From assembly GCA_049433545.1 (NCBI GenBank), contig JBMTEY010000008.1, forward strand, positions 1 through 37,910: 37,910 nt of DNA, given 5' to 3'. Positions 32,029 to 37,910 of the stretch are shown here, piece after piece. Position 1 is the stretch's first letter; every line of letters begins with the position of its first letter. The notes under the pieces were generated by a model that was not told the origin of the DNA, did no database searches, and saw only the letters and a list, made by a program, of their open reading frames with translations. The position numbers were made by a program, and so were the translations under genes. The stretch is from Ga0077527 sp049433545 (lineage in GTDB: Bacteria; Pseudomonadota; Gammaproteobacteria; Burkholderiales; SG8-41).

Positions 32029-32949
32029 CTAGAAGTGCGAGTACAGCAGCTTGCCGGCCACCGGCATGCTTGCAGTGAGGATTTCGCCGCGGTAGGAATC
32101 GACGATGTAGAGCGTCTTGCGGTCGGAGCCACCGTACGCCATGTTGGTCATGCGGTTGCCCTTGAGTTTGCTCTGCACCCGCGCCAGCGGCTCACCCAGC
32201 GGACTGAACAGCCAGACGATGCCGGGACGCGCATGCGCCGCCGACAGGTTGCCGGCCTCGTCCATCGCCAGGCCGTCGGGGCCGTGGATTCCCGGCAGCA
32301 CGCAAAACACCCCCGCCTTGTTCACCGATCCGCCTTTCAGCGGGCAATGCCACATGCAGTTGGCGCGGGTCATCGCCACGTACATCACCTTGTCGGCAGG
32401 ATCGAGCACGATGCCGTTGGGGCTGGGGCCGTTGCTGATCAGGCAGTCGAGGCGGCCGTCGGTTGCATGGCGGTAGACACGCCCCGTCGGATCATGGATG
32501 CCCGTCTGGCCCTGGTCGGTGAAATAGAGGTCGCCGTTTTTGGCGAAGGTCAGGTCGTTGACGCCCTTGAAGCCTTCCGACTGGATGTGCGTGAGCACCT
32601 CATCGACGCGACCGGACTTCGGATCGAACGCGAGTATGCCGCGGCGGTAGTCGGCGATGTACACGCGGCCGTCCTTGTGGATCGCGATTCCGTTGGGCCA
32701 GCCGTCGTACTCGACGGCGACGTCGAATTCACCCTTGGGCGACATCCGCAACAGCCGTCCGTAGGGGATGTCGACCATGTAGAGATTGCCGTCGCGGTCG
32801 AAGGCCGGACCTTCGAGGAAACAGTCGAGCTGCGCGCCGGGGTGGTTTGCGTCCATCCAGCTCGAAGGGGCGCCCTTCTTGCGCAGGCGGTCGGGAACCC
32901 GGGCAAACACTTCGGCTTCGATCAGCGGCGGCGGCTCGAAAAAGGACAT
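32029..32949 (-). CDS. SMP-30/gluconolactonase-family protein
   Basis: A 306-aa beta-propeller protein of the SMP-30/LRE group. Metal-ligand positions fit the family: E46 (CFLEGPAFD), N131 (KGVNDLTF), N178 (SPNGIVLD) and D225 (GPDGLAMD). These enzymes hydrolyse sugar or organic-acid lactones with a divalent cation. No signal peptide is seen. It lies just past the GntR gene on the other strand and could belong to the same pathway. Its promoter must lie in the 640-bp region beyond 32949; a weak TTGACA with a poor -10 is there. Confidence 0.88.
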   Translation of the reverse strand: MSFFEPPPLIEAEVFARVPDRLRKKGAPSSWMDANHPGAQLDCFLEGPAFDRDGNLYMVDIPYGRLLRMSPKGEFDVAVEYDGWPNGIAIHKDGRVYIADYRRGILAFDPKSGRVDEVLTHIQSEGFKGVNDLTFAKNGDLYFTDQGQTGIHDPTGRVYRHATDGRLDCLISNGPSPNGIVLDPADKVMYVAMTRANCMWHCPLKGGSVNKAGVFCVLPGIHGPDGLAMDEAGNLSAAHARPGIVWLFSPLGEPLARVQSKLKGNRMTNMAYGGSDRKTLYIVDSYRGEILTASMPVAGKLLYSHF

Positions 32950-33590
32950 GGCAAAAAATTCCGTAAAAAAATGGGATGCGGAAAAACAGCAGGGCCATGG
33001 ATTTTGCCGGGAGACTCCGGTGCTGTCGACGGATTTGCCGGTTCTTGCGAATCAACGGCTTGCGCGCGACACCTGCGCCGGCCATCAGCATCGCAAGCGC
33101 GGCGGCAGCAGGATAACCCGGCCGGATCGCCCGTTTTTACCCCTGCCAAGGCCTTGACAGTCACCAAATCCGCTGTGTTGATATCTCTGGACAGCGAGCG
33201 GCCGGCGCGGCCTACAAAACACCTGCACTGCTGTCAATATCCACCGTTGCGGAATGTTATTGTCAGGGGCAAAGGGCCGCTAAGTTGTTGACACATATCG
33301 GCTTTTGCGGCCCTGTTGCACCTCATTGCAAGCATTTGTTTTTAACAGATAATTTATGCTTTTCCCTCTGCGCCAATTACCGCACGCACAGATGCGGCCG
33401 ATAAAAAAATTTTCGCAACAGGACAGCGTCGCAGCATCCCTCCCCATTCCGGTGCATGGTGCCAAAAAGGATTCACAATTTCTGTGGATAAGTCGGTTAA
33501 CAACCGCAATTTTCAGCGTATGAATGTGCGCCACGCCCGGACTAAGGTTAGATTGCCTATTTTTTCAGCAAATTCCCCGGCCAGCGTCCG
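32950..33590. other. Long AT-richer intergenic region
   Basis: A 641-bp region with only short, unconvincing open frames. It has three TTGACA-like boxes (33154, 33232 on the minus strand, and 33287), a 7-bp inverted repeat TTGACAG/CTGTCAA about 70 bp apart, and a promoter candidate TTGCAA (33326-33331), 16 bp, GATAAT (33348-33353). The second half is clearly lower in GC than its neighbours. A small RNA or long leader is possible but not shown. Confidence 0.5.
33483..33524 (+). promoter_or_regulatory. DnaA box next to a sigma70-like promoter
   Basis: TGTGGATAA (33483-33491) is the exact complement of the DnaA-box consensus TTATCCACA. Five bases downstream, TTAACA (33497-33502), a 16-bp spacer and TATGAA (33519-33524) form a reasonable promoter for the protease gene at 33591. 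DnaA-controlled transcription is an inference from this closeness. Confidence 0.4.
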
Positions 33591-34256
33591 ATGAGCCTCA
33601 AACCCGCGCTGCAAATGTCCTGCCTGGCCCTGATCGGCGCACTGGCACTGCCTTCCTGCGCAATTGCGCCGCTGCCCTTGCGCATCGAACAGCGCATCGC
33701 CATCAGCGGCCTGCCGCAGCCCGCATCCGGACACACGACGCACGATCTCGCGCTGGGCATCGCTGACATCGGCCACTGGCCGGAGACGGAAATCACCGCC
33801 GCGGTGCATCAGGCCGCCCGCCTGCTTGCGCAATGCGGAATACGCATCACCCGCACCGAGCTGCTGCAGGTCAGTGTGGCGGAATCACACCGTTATTTCT
33901 ACACGCCGCGTTCGCGCGAACTGGCGCGGGCGCTGCAACTGCCCAAACCCGCGATCTATTTCGCCGCCGGCACCCGCCAGATACCGGCCTTCGACGCCGA
34001 AGCCATAGGCCGCGGCAACAGCCGCAGCCGCCCGGAGCTTGCGGATACCGTCTGGATCGCCCGCGGCGCGCGCGACCTGGGCATCGTCGTCGCACACGAA
34101 CTGGCGCATGTGCTGATGGACAGCGGCGCGCACGACAACACGCCGGGCAACCTGATGGCGGAATCAACGACGCAGGAGAACACGCAGCTCACCGCGGAGC
34201 AATGCGCAAGGATGCGCGATACCGGCACCCGCAACGGCCTGCTGCATCCGGCGTAA
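33591..34256 (+). CDS. Secreted metzincin-like zinc protease
   Basis: A 221-aa protein with a hydrophobic N-terminal export signal (LALIGALALPSCAIA). The zinc motif is HELAHVLMDSGAH (H169, E170, H173, H181), followed by GNLMAES, whose Met189 fits the metzincin Met-turn. The second part is two residues longer than the standard HExxHxxGxxH, an unusual spacing. TAEQCARMR at the C-terminus is also seen in small proteins with HExxH and NLM motifs. It is likely periplasmic or surface-attached. It is followed 11 bp later by the zeta-like kinase gene and likely shares its transcript. Confidence 0.75.
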   Translation: MSLKPALQMSCLALIGALALPSCAIAPLPLRIEQRIAISGLPQPASGHTTHDLALGIADIGHWPETEITAAVHQAARLLAQCGIRITRTELLQVSVAESHRYFYTPRSRELARALQLPKPAIYFAAGTRQIPAFDAEAIGRGNSRSRPELADTVWIARGARDLGIVVAHELAHVLMDSGAHDNTPGNLMAESTTQENTQLTAEQCARMRDTGTRNGLLHPA

Positions 34257-34267
34257 ACTGGACTGCC

Positions 34268-36073
34268 ATGCAGGACACTCTGCCCAGCGTCGCCACGGCC
34301 CTGCCGGAAGGCCCGTGGAACCCGGGACTGCAATCGCAGATCCCCGCCGGACTGCTGCCGCTCGCCACCATCTACCGCCCGGAAAACACCGCGACCCCGC
34401 TGCCGCAGGCGCGCGAACTGGCCGACCTCACCGGATTGCCGATCGAAGAACTGGTGGTATTCCGCCCCGAACGCCTGGTGGTGCATGAACTGCTGGCGCT
34501 GGTCACCGCGAACCTGTCGGTGGAAGACGGCCGCAAAACCGAGGACCTCGGCATCAATTTCCGGCGCATGGCCGATGCCATCCTGACCCGCCACCTGCTG
34601 CCGCAGATGGCCGAGTTTGCCGAAGCCCACGACGCACTGCGCACCCGCCTCTTCAACGCAGTGGCGGACAACCTCGAAACTGGACTGCGTGAGGCCGAGG
34701 CGCCGCCGCCACGCGCGGGATGGTGGTCGCGCCTGTTCGGCAAACCAACGCCCGTAGCGATGGACGGCGCCGCAGACATCGAAGCGCGCGACGTGCGCGC
34801 GATCCGGCGCTGGGAAACGCTGCAGCAGGCGACGCAGGATCCGCTGCAGCGCGCCGCCTGCCGCGCGCTCGCCCGCGTCGCCGGCGCGATGCATGCACGC
34901 CATGGCCGGCTGTGGGGTGACCGCGCGCTGCTCTCCACCGTCGCCACCGACCTCGCCTGCAACGAACTGGGCAGCGAGGAAATCGGCCGCCTGATCGAGC
35001 CGCACGTGCTGCGCGCCGCCGCCGCCGAAGGTTTCCGCCTGCTGCCGACCCAGGCGCAGCCGGTGGTGATGAACACCAAGGGCGCCTCCGCCGCCGGCAA
35101 AAGCACGCTGCGCCCGCTGCAGCGCGCGCTGGCCGCGCGCATCGGCGTGAAATGGGACGAGTTCGCGCTGATCAGCCCCGACATCTTCCGCAAGTTCCTG
35201 CTCGATTACGCCACGCTGGGCGCGGCCTACAAGTACGCCGGCGCCTTCACCGGCCACGAACTGCAGGTGGTGGACCAGAAACTCGACCGCACCATGGCGC
35301 AGAAGGCGGCGCGCGGCGCGATGTCGCACCTGCTGATCGACCGTTTCCGTTTCGACACCTTCGCGCCGGCCTCCGACATTGCCGGCAGCAACCTGTTGAC
35401 GCGTTTCGGCAGCCTGGTCTACCTGTTTTTCGTGATCACGCCGCCGCACGCCACCGTCGAGCGCGCCTGGGCGCGCGGCCTCGAGGTCGGGCGCTACAAG
35501 GCGGTCGACGACCTGCTCGCGCACAACGTCGAGGCCTTCAGCGGCATGCCCGAGGTGTTCTTCACCTGGGCGCTGTCGACCGACAAGAAGGTGCACTACG
35601 AATTCCTCGACAACAGCGTGGCGCTGGGCGAGCAACCGCGCACCGTCGCCTTCGGCTGGAACGGCGAACTCAACGTGCTGGACGTCAAGGGCCTGCTCGA
35701 CATCGAGCGTTACCGCAAGATCAATGTCGATGCGCAGGACGCGCAGTCGGTGTACCCGGACCGGGAAGCCATGGCGCCGCAGCGCAACACCGAGTTTCTC
35801 GCGCAGTGCCTGCGCCGCCTGCCCGCGGTGAATTTCGCCGACCGCGACAGCGGCCGCATCTGGCTGCGCACCGAACACGGCAAAGCCGTCTGGCAGGATC
35901 CGCAGATCATGGAGGCCGCACTGGCGGATCCGGAAACACGCGCCGGCCTGGAAGCAGTGGCGCCGCAGGCCCTCGCCGCAGTTGCGCCGGCCGGCGCCGT
36001 GCCGCGCACCCTGACCGACACCGAACGCGTGCACACGCTGGGCGCCTGGGGCTGGACGCGCAGCGCCGGCTGA
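34268..36073 (+). CDS. Large zeta-toxin-like P-loop kinase
   Basis: A 601-aa protein. Residues 1 to about 260 are mostly helical and unrecognised. The C-terminal half is a P-loop kinase: Walker A GASAAGKST (272-280), then FALISPDIFRKFLLDY (299-314) where D305, R308 and D314 follow the zeta-toxin/UDP-sugar kinase pattern of Asp and Arg in the nucleotide and substrate pocket. Zeta toxins phosphorylate UDP-N-acetylglucosamine; other members act on other small substrates. No epsilon-type antitoxin is next to it. The start at 34268 is the first in-frame ATG after the protease stop; the frame continues upstream but overlaps that gene. Confidence 0.72.
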   Translation: MQDTLPSVATALPEGPWNPGLQSQIPAGLLPLATIYRPENTATPLPQARELADLTGLPIEELVVFRPERLVVHELLALVTANLSVEDGRKTEDLGINFRRMADAILTRHLLPQMAEFAEAHDALRTRLFNAVADNLETGLREAEAPPPRAGWWSRLFGKPTPVAMDGAADIEARDVRAIRRWETLQQATQDPLQRAACRALARVAGAMHARHGRLWGDRALLSTVATDLACNELGSEEIGRLIEPHVLRAAAAEGFRLLPTQAQPVVMNTKGASAAGKSTLRPLQRALAARIGVKWDEFALISPDIFRKFLLDYATLGAAYKYAGAFTGHELQVVDQKLDRTMAQKAARGAMSHLLIDRFRFDTFAPASDIAGSNLLTRFGSLVYLFFVITPPHATVERAWARGLEVGRYKAVDDLLAHNVEAFSGMPEVFFTWALSTDKKVHYEFLDNSVALGEQPRTVAFGWNGELNVLDVKGLLDIERYRKINVDAQDAQSVYPDREAMAPQRNTEFLAQCLRRLPAVNFADRDSGRIWLRTEHGKAVWQDPQIMEAALADPETRAGLEAVAPQALAAVAPAGAVPRTLTDTERVHTLGAWGWTRSAG

Positions 36074-36264
36074 GTTGTAACTCATTTTTGCGGAACGCCC
36101 GCCCGTAACATCCGCTTACACTTTCGCCCCTAAGTCCCCTCCCGGCCGCTTTCCCGGACCCTAGTATTGCTGCCGTGGCTGCAGCACTAGCCGCGACAAC
36201 AAGAAATCAGGCAACAGGGGCAACAACGGACGCCGTAACGGTGTCCAGGAAACGGAGGCAGATC

Positions 36265-36537
36265 ATGAAAGCGATTACCGGAGCAGTTCTGACGGCGGCA
36301 TTGCTGGCGGCGACTCCCGCGCTGGCTGACCGCGACGGCCACCGCGGTCATGGCCATCACTGGAAACACGACCGCCACGCCTACCACTACGGCCCGCGGC
36401 ATGTCGTGAAACATGTCCACTACCGGCCGCGCGTGGTGCACCACTACTACCGGCCGGCACGCGTGTACTACGCGCCGCCGGCCCCGGCCTTCGGCGTGCA
36501 TATTTCACTGCCGGGGATCTACATCCCGATTCGCTGA
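36265..36537 (+). CDS. Small secreted His-rich protein
   Basis: A 90-aa protein started at MKAITGAVLTAALLAATPALA, a clear signal peptide, with ACGGAGG upstream. The mature part of about 69 residues holds 13 histidines (for example GHRGHGHHWKHDRHAYHYG) and many Tyr, Arg and Pro, then a short hydrophobic tail (FGVHISLPGIYIPIR). This suggests a periplasmic metal-binding or metal-buffering peptide, perhaps for nickel, copper or zinc; no family name applies. It is flanked by a 191-bp spacer upstream and a GC hairpin downstream. Confidence 0.72.
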   Translation: MKAITGAVLTAALLAATPALADRDGHRGHGHHWKHDRHAYHYGPRHVVKHVHYRPRVVHHYYRPARVYYAPPAPAFGVHISLPGIYIPIR

Positions 36538-36555
36538 GCAGCGGGAGCAGGGCCG

Positions 36556-36580
36556 CGCCGCCGGGGCAAACCCGGCGGCG
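36556..36580 (+). terminator. Strong GC hairpin after the His-rich gene
   Basis: Perfect 10-bp stem CGCCGCCGGG (36556-36565) / CCCGGCGGCG (36571-36580) with a 5-nt loop. No T-tract follows, so its role as a terminator is uncertain. Confidence 0.4.
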
Positions 36581-36592
36581 CACATTACGCAT

Positions 36593-36598
36593 TACAAT
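36593..36598 (+). promoter_or_regulatory. TACAAT -10 candidate before the DUF993 gene
   Basis: TACAAT 33 bp upstream of the ATG at 36631. No good -35 is seen, partly because the GC hairpin fills that place. Confidence 0.3.
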
Positions 36599-36630
36599 CG
36601 CGGGCACCCGTCACTTGGATCGCGCCCGCA

Positions 36631-37830
36631 ATGGATGGCCACGCAGACTTGAGCCTGATGCTCCCCGCCGCCAACGGCCGGATGGAACGCTACCGGCTGC
36701 GCGGCCCTGCGTCATTCGCCACCGCCACCTCGCCCGCGCAGTTCACCCGCGTGGCGTATTCGGCGGCGCATGTGGTCGCCGATCCCGCCGCCGACATCAA
36801 TCCCTGGCTCGACTGCGCCGTGGACTGGGAAGCGACCATCGCCTACCGCCGCCACCTGTGGAGCCTCGGCTTGGGCGTCGCCGAAGCCATGGACACCGCG
36901 CAGCGCGGCATGGGCATGGACTGGCAGGCCTCGTACGAACTGATCCGCCGCTCGGTAGCGGCCGCGAAAGACGTGCCGGGCGCGATCCTCGCCTCCGGCT
37001 GCGGCACCGACCAACTGCTGCCCGAAGACGCGCGCAATCTCGACGACGTGATCCGCGCCTACGAAGAACAGATGGCCGCGATCGAAAAAATCGGCGGCCG
37101 CCTGATCCTGATGGCGAGCCGCGCGCTGGCGCGCGTCGCCAAAAGCCCGGCCGACTACGAGAAGGTCTACGACCGCATCCTGCGCCAGGCGCGCGAACCG
37201 GTGATCATCCACTGGCTGGGAGACGCCTTCGATCCGGCGCTGAAAGGTTACTGGGGCAGCGTCGATCCGAAACCGGCGGTGGACACCGCGCTCGGCATCA
37301 TCGCCGCCCATGCCGCCAAGGTCGACGGCATCAAGATTTCATTGCTCGATGATTCCATCGAAATCGCGATGCGCCGCAAACTGCCGCCCAAGGTGCGCAT
37401 GTATACGGGGGATGATTTCAATTTCGCGCCGCTGATCGCCGGCGACGGCCAGGGCACGCTGCCCAATCACAAACACAGCGACGCCCTGCTCGGCATCTTC
37501 GACGCCATCGCCCCGGCGGCGAGCGCCGCGCTGCTGGCGCTGGCGCAGGGCGACCAGCAGAAATTCGACGCCATCCTCGCCCCCACCGTGCCGCTGTCGC
37601 GCCACATCTTCCGCAAACCCACCTGGTATTACAAAACCGGCGTCACCTTCATGGCGTGGCTGAACGGCCACCAGTCGCACTTCACCATGGTCGGCGGCCA
37701 GCAGAGCGCGCGCTCGTTGCCGCACCTGGCGGAATTATTCAGGCTCGCGGATGCGGCAGGACTGCTGCAGAAACCGGACCTGGCGATCCCGCGGATGAAA
37801 ACGCTGCTGGCGTTCCACGGAGTGAACTGA
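36631..37830 (+). CDS. DUF993-family, dihydrodipicolinate-synthase-like protein
   Basis: A 399-aa protein of the DUF993 group, TIM-barrel proteins related to dihydrodipicolinate synthase and N-acetylneuraminate lyase. Visible blocks include FTRVAYSAAHVVADP (about 38-52), AILASGCGTDQL (about 118-129), RLILMASRALARVAKSPADY (about 156-175), PVIIHWLGDAFDPAL (about 190-204) and KVDGIKISLLDDSIE (about 230-244), where the Lys of GIKIS is where the Schiff-base Lys of DHDPS-type aldolases sits. Members usually occur next to sugar or polyol catabolic genes; no clear neighbour decides the substrate here. The last 80 bp of the window after it hold no gene I can support. Confidence 0.8.
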   Translation: MDGHADLSLMLPAANGRMERYRLRGPASFATATSPAQFTRVAYSAAHVVADPAADINPWLDCAVDWEATIAYRRHLWSLGLGVAEAMDTAQRGMGMDWQASYELIRRSVAAAKDVPGAILASGCGTDQLLPEDARNLDDVIRAYEEQMAAIEKIGGRLILMASRALARVAKSPADYEKVYDRILRQAREPVIIHWLGDAFDPALKGYWGSVDPKPAVDTALGIIAAHAAKVDGIKISLLDDSIEIAMRRKLPPKVRMYTGDDFNFAPLIAGDGQGTLPNHKHSDALLGIFDAIAPAASAALLALAQGDQQKFDAILAPTVPLSRHIFRKPTWYYKTGVTFMAWLNGHQSHFTMVGGQQSARSLPHLAELFRLADAAGLLQKPDLAIPRMKTLLAFHGVN

Positions 37831-37910
37831 CGGCGCACCGCGCATTGATCGTCAAGCGCCAAGCCGATAAACTGCAGCTCACTCAAACCAAAAAAAATTC
37901 GCGCCTGGAC

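Noticed and set aside
33280..33534. 84-codon minus-strand frame in the long intergenic region
   Set aside because: Low-complexity, Cys- and Arg-containing translation without a ribosome site; lies in AT-rich sequence with promoter-like elements. Not supported as a gene.
32950..33590. Replication origin
   Set aside because: Only one exact DnaA box and no dnaA, gidA or parA gene nearby; a promoter-linked box is a simpler reading.
33956..36085. 709-codon open frame on the minus strand
   Set aside because: Antisense to the zeta-like kinase, whose P-loop and SPDIFRKFLLDY block are clear on the plus strand.

Overview
The window is GC-rich, densely coding DNA, most likely from a betaproteobacterium (Burkholderiales/Rhodocyclales-like). 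This is inferred from three signed Bug-family (tripartite tricarboxylate) periplasmic receptors with no permease beside them, the codon bias, and recurring TACAAT-type -10 boxes. No tRNA, rRNA, insertion sequence, phage gene or CRISPR array was seen. It reads as a chromosomal, metabolically versatile region rather than a mobile island.

Layout. (1) 1-2.8 kb: the start of a probable glutamine amidotransferase coupled to a LysR regulator (minus strand), then two membrane proteins (plus strand) ending at a strong bidirectional terminator. (2) 2.8-8.6 kb, minus strand: an apparent five-gene operon with a 144-aa unknown protein, a MoxR/CbbQ/NorQ-type AAA+ ATPase, a CbbO/NorD-type VWA protein, an aldo/keto reductase-like protein and a cupin-like metal-binding protein. 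A near-consensus FNR box precedes the last gene. No RubisCO, nitric oxide reductase or other known client lies nearby. (3) 8.6-14.6 kb, plus strand: a small unknown protein, an isocitrate-lyase-fold enzyme with altered active-site residues, a secreted Cys-containing protein, an MmgE/PrpD-family protein, a ketopantoate-reductase-like protein, a cupin, a PH-domain membrane protein and a DoxX protein. (4) 14.6-19.1 kb: a Bug receptor, small hypotheticals, a two-subunit aconitase/LeuCD-type hydro-lyase and a GNAT acetyltransferase, closed by a terminator that overlaps the convergent gene's 3' end.

(5) 19.1-31.0 kb, minus strand: a run of eleven tightly spaced genes. From promoter-proximal to distal these are an NMT1/THI5-like binding protein, Bug receptor, M24-fold protein, E1-alpha, E1-beta and E2 of a 2-oxoacid dehydrogenase complex (no E3), a beta-hydroxyacid dehydrogenase, Bug receptor, aldo/keto reductase, a second M24-fold protein lacking most metal ligands, and an ATP-grasp ligase. 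A divergent FCD-type GntR regulator (31.3 kb) shares an intergenic region with two good sigma70-like promoters, each bracketed by AACCAAT/ATTGGTT half-sites. This looks like a substrate-inducible catabolic operon for an unidentified organic acid. An SMP-30-type lactonase lies beyond the regulator. (6) 33-37.9 kb, plus strand: a 640-bp AT-richer spacer with one consensus DnaA box beside a promoter, then a secreted metzincin-like protease, a 601-aa zeta-toxin-like kinase without an antitoxin, a His-rich secreted peptide and a DUF993 aldolase-like protein.

The features most likely to be new are the GntR-controlled operon with its degenerate M24 proteins, the orphan MoxR/VWA operon with possible anaerobic control, and a loose grouping of dehydratase, hydro-lyase and lyase-fold genes. 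All functional assignments come from reading motifs by eye; no database search was run.
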